The position numbers and the translations under genes were made by a program. From Allobrachymonas sp. (GTDB lineage Bacteria > Pseudomonadota > Gammaproteobacteria > Burkholderiales > Burkholderiaceae): DNA of 12,890 nt. The stretch lies in assembly GCA_030529305.1 (NCBI GenBank), contig JAUMXD010000042.1, positions 1 through 12,890 on the forward strand, written 5' to 3'. Of the stretch, positions 1 to 7,148 are shown piece by piece (position 1 is the stretch's first letter; every line of letters begins with the position of its first letter). The notes under the pieces are model-generated. The model saw nothing but the letters and a program-made list of their open reading frames with translations. It searched no databases and had not been told where the DNA came from.

Positions 1-433
<433 letters not shown>

Positions 434-457
434 TCAGAGCCGGAACAAAAAGGCTCG

Positions 458-486
458 ATAAGAAAACAGGCAAGCAGGCTGGGCAA
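458..486 (-). promoter_or_regulatory. candidate sigma-70 promoter for tyrS
   Basis: On the minus strand, TTGCCC (481-486) and TCTTAT (458-463) are separated by 17 bp, about 40 bp upstream of the tyrS start. The match to TTGACA/TATAAT is partial, so this is only a candidate. The presumed leader between it and tyrS contains a small GAGCC/GGCTC inverted repeat (437-441 and 452-456). Confidence 0.3.
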
Positions 487-613
487 CAGGCCCGTGAAGC
501 GCGCCCACGATGGGGCTAGGGCCGAGAAACGCTTGATTTTAGTGGCGCACTGCATGTCTTGTGGCCGTTTCGACTCTTTATGGGGTGATTGGGCACAACG
601 CCGCACAGTCACG

Positions 614-721
614 ATGCAAACGCATCAGCAACGCGCCCGCGCTTGGTGCCGAACGCGGCACAATCGGCACCCAACACGCCGCACAACGCCAGTTTGCATG
701 CAGTTGCCCATGCAAACGCAT
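614..721. repeat. repeated motif and nested inverted repeats between tyrS and anmK
   Basis: The 345-bp divergent intergenic region holds no recognisable gene but has ordered small repeats. The 12-mer ATGCAAACGCAT, itself with ATGC/GCAT ends, occurs at 614-625 and again at 710-721, exactly 96 bp apart. The second copy forms half of a perfect 9-bp inverted repeat: GTTTGCATG (692-700), an 8-nt spacer, then CATGCAAAC (709-717), 46 bp before the anmK start. Between the copies, GGTGCCG (645-651) can pair either with CGGCAC at 656-661 (6-bp stem, 4-nt loop) or with CGGCACC at 665-671 (7-bp stem), so the two hairpins exclude each other. These could be operator or leader structures for anmK or tyrS. 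No known regulator site is recognised. Confidence 0.5.
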
Positions 722-763
722 AAGCGGCGGCTCACCTGCCACGCCCATCCTTTCTCAGCCCCC

Positions 764-1963
764 ATGAGCCAACCCGCCACTCCACACACTTCTCCCCAGC
801 CGTTTTATTGCATCGGCCTGATGTCGGGCACTTCGCTCGACGCCGTGGATGGCTGCCTGCTCGCCATCACGCCCACATCATCTAAGGACAACACGGCACA
901 CCCCACCACCCTGCACCAACTGGGTTTTGCCAGCCAACCCTTGCCAACCGATTTGCGGGCCGAGCTGCTGGCCCTCAACACCCCGGGCGAGAACGAGTTG
1001 CACCGCGCCGCCCTGGCCGCCAACGCCCTCACCCAGTTGTATGCCGATGTGGCCGCTGAGTTGTGCGCACACGCCCGGCTCAGACCACAACAGATCGCCG
1101 TGATTGGCGCACACGGCCAAACCGTGCGCCACCGCCCGCAACTGTTTGATGGCAGCGGCTACACCCTGCAACTGCTCAACGGTGCCTTGCTGGCCGAGCG
1201 CAGCGGCATCGCCGTGGCTTGCGACTTTCGCAGCCGCGATGTGGCCGCCGGTGGGCAAGGCGCGCCGCTGGTGCCCGCCTTTCACGCCGCGCTGTGGGGC
1301 GATGCAGGGCAAGTAACTTCCGGCCAAGAGGCTGCCGACGGACTGGCCGTGCTCAATATCGGCGGCATGGCCAATATCAGCCTGCTGCTACCCGGCCAGG
1401 CCGTGATGGGTTTCGACTGTGGCCCGGGCAATGTGCTGCTGGATTTGTGGTGCGCCCAGCACACCGGCCAACCCTACGATGCAGGCGGCCAATGGGCCGC
1501 GCAAGGCCAAGTGCACACGGGCTTGTTGCACCAGATGCTGGCCGACGATTACATCCAGCAGCCCCCGCCCAAAAGCACCGGGCGCGATCATTTCAACGCC
1601 GCCTGGCTGCAGCAGCAACTGCAGCCTTGGCCGGAGCTGGCAGCGGTGGATGTGCAGGCCACCCTGCTGGCGTTTACCGTGCAAGCCGCTGCGCAACACA
1701 TCCAACGCCATGCGCCCGGCGTGCGCCAACTGCTGGCTTGCGGCGGTGGGGTGCGCAACACGCAGCTCATGCACACGTTAGGCCAGGCGCTGCCCGGTGT
1801 GGCGATCGCTTCATCCGAGCAGCGCGGCATCGACCCGCAAGCCATGGAAGCCGCCGCCTTTGCCTGGCTGGGCCTGCACACCCTGCTGCGCCTGCCGCTG
1901 AACCTGCACGCCGTGACTGGCGCACCCGGCGCACGGGTGCTGGGCTGCTTGTATCCGGCGTGA
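764..1963 (+). CDS. anmK: anhydro-N-acetylmuramic acid kinase
   Basis: Converts 1,6-anhydro-N-acetylmuramic acid, ATP and water to MurNAc-6-phosphate in cytoplasmic peptidoglycan recycling. The product is 399 aa, against about 370 in E. coli; the surplus is partly an N-terminal extension of about 13 residues. Visible family blocks are GLMSGTSLDAVD (18-29, nucleotide loop), GAHGQTVRHRP (115-125), DFRSRDVAAGGQGAPLVPAFH-type block (154-174, which should carry the catalytic aspartate), LNIGGMANIS, FDCGPGN and the ACGGGVRN motif near the C-terminus. In-frame ATGs exist further upstream (614, 698, 710) and the frame stays open to 389, but that part is low-complexity and unlike AnmK. The ATG at 764 puts the first motif at the usual distance, though it lacks a clear Shine-Dalgarno sequence. 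The last 78 bp, including the stop, are duplicated at 2876-2953. Confidence 0.95.
   Translation: MSQPATPHTSPQPFYCIGLMSGTSLDAVDGCLLAITPTSSKDNTAHPTTLHQLGFASQPLPTDLRAELLALNTPGENELHRAALAANALTQLYADVAAELCAHARLRPQQIAVIGAHGQTVRHRPQLFDGSGYTLQLLNGALLAERSGIAVACDFRSRDVAAGGQGAPLVPAFHAALWGDAGQVTSGQEAADGLAVLNIGGMANISLLLPGQAVMGFDCGPGNVLLDLWCAQHTGQPYDAGGQWAAQGQVHTGLLHQMLADDYIQQPPPKSTGRDHFNAAWLQQQLQPWPELAAVDVQATLLAFTVQAAAQHIQRHAPGVRQLLACGGGVRNTQLMHTLGQALPGVAIASSEQRGIDPQAMEAAAFAWLGLHTLLRLPLNLHAVTGAPGARVLGCLYPA
1886..1963 (+). repeat. 78-bp repeat, copy A (3' end of anmK)
   Basis: These last 26 codons of anmK, stop codon included, recur at 2876-2953. The copies match at 71 of 78 positions with no gaps and an offset of exactly 990 bp. 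The differences are at 1910, 1918, 1921, 1924, 1944, 1945 and 1948. Sequence on both sides of the two copies is unrelated, so this is not a simple tandem duplication of the whole interval. Confidence 0.9.
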
Positions 1964-2048
1964 ACAGGCCAATCATCAGCCCAAGGGCTAAAGCCATTCA
2001 AGCCAGCCGTTTTTCAATGCCTTTTTCAGCCCTTACGGAGACCATGCG

Positions 2049-2822
2049 ATGAACAAAACCGTGCTGTCCATATGCACTGCGCTATTGATGCTGGCCGCTG
2101 CCCCTGTTGGGGCGGCCCAGCCACCGTCTGACCATGATTTGGGCCAGGCCATGCAAACGTATTACAAGCGCCCCGATCCGGCGCGGGCTTTGCTCATCAT
2201 GCAAAGGCTGCTGGCCTCGCCCGGGTACAAGCAGCAATCGAGTCAAACCATCTTGTCCAACTACTGGGGTGCCGCTGTTTTGCAGCGGCATCCAGCCCAA
2301 ACCATGACGTGGTGCCAAGCCGTTCAACAACACGACGCGCAAACCCAACTGTATGCGTCAAGCCTGTTCTTCATGGCGCAAACGCCAGACATGGAGCAAT
2401 GTTTGCAAAGCCTGAGCCTGAGCGCGCAACAACGCCAGCAACTGTTGAGCCAGCAACCCGCCCAGCCCTTGCAGCAAGCCATCACCCATCCGCTGCATCT
2501 GGATTTGTTGTGGGCGCACTTCTTTGCCACAGGCCATGCTCAGGCAGTTTTGAAAATAGCAGACTACGCCGTAGCCAACCGCGAGGTGCTGACCGAGCAG
2601 ATCGAGCACCCCACCATGCTGGACGCACGTCGCCTGCTGCTGGAGCAAGCCGCACGCTGGTCGCTGCACAGCAACGCGCAGCAAGATCCACACGTGCGGC
2701 AAATTCTGGTGCGGCATGCCCAAACCCTGCAAGCCGCCGAGCGCAGCTGGCTGGAGCAAAACGTGCTGTCATCCTCCCCAGACAAGCGCCGCACGCGGCC
2801 GCGCCCATCCAAGAAGCATTGA
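2049..2822 (+). CDS. unrecognised secreted protein, 257 aa
   Basis: I do not recognise the family. The protein starts with a clear Sec signal peptide: MNKT, a hydrophobic core at about residues 5-20, and a likely signal peptidase I site at VGAA-QP (about 23/24). The mature part looks almost wholly helical and rich in Gln, Ala and Leu, which suggests a helical-repeat or TPR-like fold. It has two cysteines (C89 and C118) that could form a periplasmic disulfide, a DLLWAHFFATG segment near residue 153, and a strongly basic tail (last ~15 residues, KRRTRPRPSKKH). The start is supported by GGAG at 2037-2040, 8 nt before the ATG. It lies between anmK and a repeated anmK 3' end, so it may have been acquired as a small insert. 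Its codon use is similar to that of its neighbours. No function is assigned. Confidence 0.75.
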   Translation: MNKTVLSICTALLMLAAAPVGAAQPPSDHDLGQAMQTYYKRPDPARALLIMQRLLASPGYKQQSSQTILSNYWGAAVLQRHPAQTMTWCQAVQQHDAQTQLYASSLFFMAQTPDMEQCLQSLSLSAQQRQQLLSQQPAQPLQQAITHPLHLDLLWAHFFATGHAQAVLKIADYAVANREVLTEQIEHPTMLDARRLLLEQAARWSLHSNAQQDPHVRQILVRHAQTLQAAERSWLEQNVLSSSPDKRRTRPRPSKKH

Positions 2823-2875
2823 GCGCCTGGCCAGCCCCCGCCACCAACCGCCCGCCCCTCTTGCCTATTTCACAA

Positions 2876-2953
2876 CTGCGCCTGCCGCTGAACCTGCACA
2901 CCGTGACGGGTGCGCCCGGCGCACGGGTGCTGGAGTGTTTGTATCCGGCGTGA
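2876..2953 (+). pseudogene. remnant 3' end of a second anmK copy (repeat copy B)
   Basis: This stretch encodes the AnmK C-terminus, beginning LRLPLNLHTVTGAPGARV and ending in ...CLYPA and a TGA at 2951-2953, with no start or upstream homology of its own. Compared with the intact anmK end there are 7 substitutions. Four are synonymous third-base changes; the other three give Ala to Thr and Gly to Glu. The pattern looks like two diverged anmK alleles, not recent decay. The likeliest reading is a leftover of a resident or incoming anmK allele after an insertion or gene-replacement event that placed the secreted-protein gene between the copies. It is not expected to be expressed as a protein. Confidence 0.8.
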
Positions 2954-3027
2954 TGCTGCCTGTGCCTTCGGCCAGCGGAGAGTGCGTGCCGCCGCTCGCC
3001 ACCTGCGCAACCCGCTTCAGCTTGTGC

Positions 3028-3051
3028 GCCAACCGCCAGGCGGTGGTTGGC
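3028..3051. other. inverted repeat in the convergent gap before the NnrS gene stop
   Basis: GCCAACC (3028-3034) and GGTTGGC (3045-3051) form a perfect 7-bp inverted repeat with a GC-rich 10-nt centre that allows an alternative internal stem. It sits between the plus-strand anmK remnant and the end of the minus-strand nnrS-like gene, where a shared terminator would be expected. There is no T-tract on either strand, so intrinsic termination is doubtful. Confidence 0.3.
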
Positions 3052-3062
3052 TGATCTGAAAC

Positions 3063-4145
3063 TCAAGCAGCCGTCGATTGCCTGCGAAGCCAATCCGCCT
3101 TGAAGATCGGCACAAAATCGACCAGATAAAGGGCGGCAGCCACCAGCAGCAAGGGCACCAACACGAGGCTTGATTGCATGCCGCTCAGGGCGGCTGCCAC
3201 GATCAGGCAAGCGAATGCGGCACGGGTCAGCTTCGGAAAATCCATGCGCGCCACGCCGTTGTGGCGCAGCCCAACGGTCACGATGATCAGCCACGCCATG
3301 CCCGCAAGATAGCCCACGGCCAGCAGATGCCGTGCCGCATGCGGATCGTGCCCCAAAAGTTGCGCCAGGCCCAGCCAGAGATAGGCGCACGCCCCCAGCA
3401 GCTGGACGACGTAGTAGATGCGGATGTAATGCTTGCGCAGCAATTCGCTGTAGTGCAGCTCGCGCAGCTTGGCCAGCAGCATCAAGCCGCAGCCCACTGC
3501 CACAAAACCGGCCGTGCGCGGCGGCAAGCAAAGCTCGGCAGCGGCATAGAGCACAAAGCAGCTGGCCGCCAGATTCCTGTACACGGGGTTGGGGATGAAT
3601 ACCGGGTCTTTCAAGCAGCTGTCTTTCAGCGCCTCGGAGCCCAGCACCAGGCTGATCCGAAAACCAATCAGGCAGGCCGCTGCCGCATGAAGGTGCATCT
3701 GCGCATGCAAAAAGCGTTCGCCCGCGCCAAAGGCATGCGCTGCTTGCGATGCAAACAACAAAAACAGCACGAACAAAATGCCCGCATGCCCCGATTTGCG
3801 GTTGCGGATGACCAGCCAGCTGCAAAACCCCAGCAAGGCCAACCAGAACGCTGCCATGCAAACAGATGCGCCAAGCGGCCAAAATGCCGCCGCCAGCACC
3901 GCCACGATCCATGCGGCCAAGGTAGCCATTGCCGCGCCCAGGTGGCTCTTGTCGTTTGTCCATATGGGCATGGCCGTGAGCAAAAAGCCTGCATACGCGC
4001 AAGCGGGCAGCAGCCCCCAAAAGAACACGCGATGAACATGCGCCATGCCTGCGCCCGCCACCAACGCCAAAAGCCCGGCCATGCCGAAAACCGCCGCTGC
4101 CGTAAAAAACACATGCGTGGGGCGCATGCAATGCCATTTATCCAT
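3063..4145 (-). CDS. nnrS: NnrS family heme/copper membrane protein
   Basis: An inner-membrane polytopic protein. NnrS proteins are described as heme- and copper-containing and linked to denitrification and nitric-oxide stress; their biochemical activity is not settled. Visible signs are about ten or more hydrophobic segments, GFLLTAMPIWT (53-63), the histidine-containing HAQMHLHAA block (147-155), RISLVLGS (163-170) and RHLLAVGYLAGMAWLIIVTV with LRHNG (272-297), matching the conserved NnrS helix ending in a GH(T/N)G-like turn. Length is 360 aa, slightly under the usual ~400. The chosen ATG at 4143-4145 overlaps the ATPase stop by 8 nt; in-frame ATGs at 4190 and 4199 would give deeper overlaps, and one at 4127 a shorter protein. 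The overlap points to translational coupling with the ABC importer. There are no nor, nir or nos genes in the window. Confidence 0.85.
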   Translation of the reverse strand: MDKWHCMRPTHVFFTAAAVFGMAGLLALVAGAGMAHVHRVFFWGLLPACAYAGFLLTAMPIWTNDKSHLGAAMATLAAWIVAVLAAAFWPLGASVCMAAFWLALLGFCSWLVIRNRKSGHAGILFVLFLLFASQAAHAFGAGERFLHAQMHLHAAAACLIGFRISLVLGSEALKDSCLKDPVFIPNPVYRNLAASCFVLYAAAELCLPPRTAGFVAVGCGLMLLAKLRELHYSELLRKHYIRIYYVVQLLGACAYLWLGLAQLLGHDPHAARHLLAVGYLAGMAWLIIVTVGLRHNGVARMDFPKLTRAAFACLIVAAALSGMQSSLVLVPLLLVAAALYLVDFVPIFKADWLRRQSTAA

Positions 4146-4830
4146 AGTAACGAATGCCCTGAAAGCGCTCTGCCACGATTCTTTCTTCATAAGCCGCACT
4201 GCGTTCGGAGAGTTTTTCTGTCAATGTGATTTGCTGCTTCACTTGCATGCCCTTGGCTTCGAGCAGAAAAATCTCATGGCTGAGCCGGGCCGCCTCGAAC
4301 CGATCGTGCGTCACCAGCATGCACGCCAGGCCTTCATGCTGGATCTTGTGCACCAGCATGGCCACGAGGATGTCGCGCAGATCGCGATCCAGCCCGACAA
4401 AAGGCTCGTCCAGCAAAGCCAGATCGCAACCGCACAGCAGCAGGCGCAAAAAGGCCACGCGCTTGGCCATGCCGCCACTGAGCTCAGACGGATATTTGTG
4501 CAAATCGCCCGAGCTCAGGCCAATCTGCTCAGCCAGGCCGAGCACGGCTGCGGTATCGGGCTGCTCCATGAAAACGCAGATGTTTTGCATGGCGTTCAGG
4601 TTTTCCAGCAAGCGGTTTTCCTGAAACAGAAAGCCGGTTTTGCGAAAACCATTGCTGATCTGCCCCGATTTGGGTGTGACCAAGCCGCTGATCAGGCGCA
4701 GCACCGTGGTTTTGCCGCACCCGCTGGGGCCGAACAGGGTTTTCACTTCGCCTGCTTGCAGTTGCAGATTGAAATCGCGCACCACCACATCGCGCAGAAT
4801 GTCGAAGCGCAGGTTTTGCAAGACCAGCAT
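4138..4830 (-). CDS. ABC transporter ATP-binding protein (NitT/TauT type)
   Basis: Cytoplasmic ATPase of an importer, 230 aa. All nucleotide-binding motifs are present: Walker A GPSGCGKT (34-41), Q-loop Gln70 in FLFQEN, signature LSGGM (117-121), Walker B LALLDEP (137-143), D-loop GLDRD and switch His175 in VTHDR. Resemblance to SsuB/TauB/NrtD-type ATPases fits the permease and binding protein in the same locus. Its ATG (4828-4830) shares one base with the permease stop (TGATG), a classic coupled junction, and its own stop lies inside the start of the NnrS gene. The protein looks functional. The substrate cannot be inferred from it. Confidence 0.92.
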   Translation of the reverse strand: MLVLQNLRFDILRDVVVRDFNLQLQAGEVKTLFGPSGCGKTTVLRLISGLVTPKSGQISNGFRKTGFLFQENRLLENLNAMQNICVFMEQPDTAAVLGLAEQIGLSSGDLHKYPSELSGGMAKRVAFLRLLLCGCDLALLDEPFVGLDRDLRDILVAMLVHKIQHEGLACMLVTHDRFEAARLSHEIFLLEAKGMQVKQQITLTEKLSERSAAYEERIVAERFQGIRYYG

Positions 4831-5627
4831 CAGCGCCTCCAGGGCATGAACAAGATCTCCAAAGGCTTGGTGATCAGATATTCGAACAAGGAGACGCAGA
4901 CAATCACCAGCACCACATAGGCCATCACGGTCGATGTTTCCAGCATGGCCCGCGCATCGGCAATCTTGGCACCCATGCCGTCGTTGGCGCCCAGCAGCTC
5001 AGCCATGACGACCACTTTCACGCCCATGGCCACGGCCACGCTGACGCTGGCAATCATGTACCCCGTCAAATGCGGCAGATAGAGGTAGCGGATTTTTTTC
5101 CACAGCCCCGTTTTGTAGGCATCAAACAGCTCTTCGCTTTGCTTGCTCACGCTGGCCATGCCCTTGGCCGCACTGGCAAAAGTCAACGGCGCAACGATGA
5201 CAATGATGGTGAACAACACGCTGCGATGACCAAAGCCGAACCAGAACAGGGCCATGACCACCCAGATGATGGGCGGCATGGCCAGCAGAATGGTCATGGC
5301 CGGCTTGAGCATGGCCATGAGCGTTGCAAAGCGGCCCGCAACGAGGCCAAAAACCGTGCCCAGCAGCAGCGACGCCCCAATGCCCACCGCCATGCGCCAC
5401 AAAGACACGTCCAGCCCATTGAGCTGCGCCTGCAACAGCAGCTCCCAGGCGCGGCGCAGCACATCCAGCGGGGCGGGCAGCATGAATTCGCCAAACGCGG
5501 CGCTGCCCCAATCCCACAAGGCAAACAGAACGGCCGCAATGGCCAGGCTGGCAAAGCCGCCCCACAAATAGTCAAGGATGTAAAACACGCGAGCCTGCCG
5601 CTTGCGGATCTTGTCGGTTTTGATCAT
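4830..5627 (-). CDS. ABC transporter permease (NitT/TauT type)
   Basis: Inner-membrane channel subunit, 265 aa, with about six predicted transmembrane segments: starting near residues 22-42, then about 80-100, 108-128, 135-152, 190-212 and 235-255. The cytoplasmic coupling (EAA-type) loop is visible as ELFDAYKTGLWKKIRYLYLP (about 166-185), the contact site for the ATPase. Overall it matches the BPD_transp_1 fold of SsuC/TauC-like permeases and probably acts as a homodimer. It is followed directly by the ATPase with a 1-nt overlap. Upstream there are 414 bp without a gene, so it may have its own promoter or be read through from the binding-protein gene. No clear ribosome binding site precedes the ATG at 5625-5627. 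Confidence 0.9.
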   Translation of the reverse strand: MIKTDKIRKRQARVFYILDYLWGGFASLAIAAVLFALWDWGSAAFGEFMLPAPLDVLRRAWELLLQAQLNGLDVSLWRMAVGIGASLLLGTVFGLVAGRFATLMAMLKPAMTILLAMPPIIWVVMALFWFGFGHRSVLFTIIVIVAPLTFASAAKGMASVSKQSEELFDAYKTGLWKKIRYLYLPHLTGYMIASVSVAVAMGVKVVVMAELLGANDGMGAKIADARAMLETSTVMAYVVLVIVCVSLFEYLITKPLEILFMPWRR

Positions 5628-6041
5628 GGGTTGTGCACCATGTTTGGCGAGTTGTTTGGCAAGCCGCGTTCAGCCCCCAAGCGACTGAGTGCACGCTGAT
5701 GAACGCATGGCAAACAGAACCGGGCATGGAAAAAAACAGCTGGCCGCCGCTGATGAAGCATTCAGGCTTCGGCTTGCAAGCAGAGCCATTTGCGCACCAA
5801 GCAGACTAAGCACTACGGCTTGTGTCCAAGCGCTTTCCAAACGCGGCCGCATCCTGGCGCTTGCATTGCCCGGATTTGTATTGCCCAGCCGCAGCGCCTG
5901 TTATCAAGCGCCTTGGCACAAGCCGCCAAGCGGCTGGCAGCCAGGCAGAACAACGGGCGCGCCCAGCATGCGAGGCATCGGGTACTGCCACGACTGCTGC
6001 TGGGCGGCAACGGCTTGCTGCCCCAAGCGGCCATGCCCCTC
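5628..6041. other. 414-bp gap inside the importer locus, no convincing gene
   Basis: The gap separates the binding-protein gene from the permease gene, whereas the rest of this block is tightly packed. Short open frames exist on both strands: minus 5670-5852 with one hydrophobic stretch, minus 5806-5991 and 5813-6034, and plus 5689-6117. They are rich in Cys, Arg and Ser, resemble no family I know and look like noise. Small inverted repeats are present: AGCCGC/GCGGCT with a 3-nt loop (5921-5935) and GCTTG/CAAGC (6013-6028) just after the binding-protein stop. Neither is followed by a T-tract. No tRNA or mobile element is seen. It could be a decayed gene, an untranslated spacer that lowers downstream expression, or a small RNA. 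Confidence 0.4.
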
Positions 6042-7016
6042 TTACATCAGGAAGAAGGACTCGTCCGGCATCTTCCCGCCCAGCAATCTGGGGTTGAGCT
6101 GCATGAGAACTTCGTAGAACTGCATGATTTCATGCTTCAGCTCGCTGCCTTTTTGCACCGTCAGGTTGGAAAAAGCAATGCCTTGGGCAATGGCAGGAAC
6201 GGGGGCGGGCAGATAGTTCTTGCCTATTTCCGCCGCGCTTTGGCGGTTGGCATTGACCCAGCCCAGCGCCGCTTGCAAGTCCTGGTGGAACAGCTCGAAC
6301 TCTGCCCGATGGCTGTTGTAGAAGTCCACGTCCGCAATCAGGCCCGCCAGCGGCACCACCGGCTTCGTGCCAAAAGCCTGCCCCCAAGCCTGGGTGATGT
6401 CAAAACCGCGCAGCACATTCACGCCCATGCTTTTGCCCTTGAGGATGCTGGCGCTGGCCAACGGTTCCGGCACCAGCATGGCATCAAAGTCCTTGCCCAG
6501 AAACAGGCCAACCGCTTCAGGCGGGGTGGGCGCATAGCTCACCTGGATTTTGGAAATATCCAGCCCCAGCTTTTTCAGCAAGGCCTGAAAAACGATATCG
6601 GGCATATCGTTTTTGAAGGGAATGATCACGCGCTTGCCAATCAGCCCTTCTGGGCCGGCAATGGATTTGTTTTTGCAAACCAGTTGAATAATGCCTTTGG
6701 TCAGGATATTGACCATGCCCACTTTCTGCCCCTGGTTGCGCAGGTTCACGCCCACATTGCTTGGGCTCATCATCACCTTGAATGCGCCACTGGCAACCCC
6801 TGCCCGCAGCTGATCGGGCGAGCGCCAGATTTTCAGCGACACATCGGCCTGTTTGGCCAGCTTGCCTTGCTGGGTTGCGGCGGCAATCACCACGCTGGGC
6901 ATGGCTGGCGCGCCATAAATGGTAAAAGCCTGCTTCTGTGCGGCCAGCAGGCGGCCATGCGCCGCGCCCGCCAGCGCAAGCGCCGTTGTGGATTTCAGAA
7001 AGTCACGTCTTTGCAC
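6042..7016 (-). CDS. Tat-exported ABC substrate-binding protein (NMT1/THI5-like, NitT/TauT type)
   Basis: Periplasmic ligand-binding subunit, 324 aa. The N-terminus MQRRDFLKSTTALALAGAA is a twin-arginine signal (RRDFLK at 3-8, Ala-rich core), with likely cleavage near LLAA-QK (26/27). The body follows the type II binding-protein plan of TauA/SsuA relatives, for example the SPSNVGVNL stretch (84-92), LIGKRVIIPF (125-134) and PTPPEAVGLFLGKDFDAMLVPEP (~163-185). The start is GTG (7014-7016), chosen because GGGAGAGAG lies just upstream with GGAG 7 nt from it and the Tat motif falls at the correct position. One cysteine (C114) is present. Family members bind taurine, sulfonates, nitrate, bicarbonate or thiamine precursors, and the ligand here is unknown. 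Tat export may indicate folding in the cytoplasm but is common in this family. Confidence 0.88.
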   Translation of the reverse strand: MQRRDFLKSTTALALAGAAHGRLLAAQKQAFTIYGAPAMPSVVIAAATQQGKLAKQADVSLKIWRSPDQLRAGVASGAFKVMMSPSNVGVNLRNQGQKVGMVNILTKGIIQLVCKNKSIAGPEGLIGKRVIIPFKNDMPDIVFQALLKKLGLDISKIQVSYAPTPPEAVGLFLGKDFDAMLVPEPLASASILKGKSMGVNVLRGFDITQAWGQAFGTKPVVPLAGLIADVDFYNSHRAEFELFHQDLQAALGWVNANRQSAAEIGKNYLPAPVPAIAQGIAFSNLTVQKGSELKHEIMQFYEVLMQLNPRLLGGKMPDESFFLM

Positions 7017-7019
7017 AAT

Positions 7020-7028
7020 CTCTCTCCC
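7020..7028 (-). promoter_or_regulatory. strong ribosome binding site deciding the GTG start of the binding protein
   Basis: On the minus strand GGGAGAGAG lies just before the GTG at 7014-7016, with the GGAG core at 7024-7027 and a 7-nt spacer. No ATG in this frame lies near enough to serve as the start of the Tat signal peptide. Confidence 0.7.
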
Positions 7029-7148
7029 TGTTGAAATGTCGGATTACCCTTGGCAAGTTGCCCGAATGCGCATACCTTGCCCCCCCAGTATTGCCTTGCC
7101 ACACTCATCGCTCATCAACTGGTCTGCACGATTCAAGGCTTGGCACTC

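Noticed and set aside
1978..2030. Possible terminator after anmK (AGCC/GGCT pairs followed by short T runs)
   Set aside because: Stems are only 4 bp and the T runs do not directly follow them; read-through into the next gene is just as likely.
1219..2052. Long plus-strand open frame overlapping anmK
   Set aside because: Arg/Ala-rich shadow of the AnmK reading frame, caused by high GC content.
2482..4137. 551-codon minus-strand open frame across the secreted-protein gene and NnrS
   Set aside because: Overlaps recognisable genes in other frames and has no family signature; a GC-driven shadow.
3174..4229. Long plus-strand open frame opposite the NnrS gene
   Set aside because: His/Gln/Arg-rich antisense shadow of a membrane protein gene.
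5790..7034. 414-codon plus-strand open frame opposite the binding-protein gene
   Set aside because: Antisense shadow; the minus strand carries a Tat signal, a strong ribosome binding site and a recognisable binding protein.
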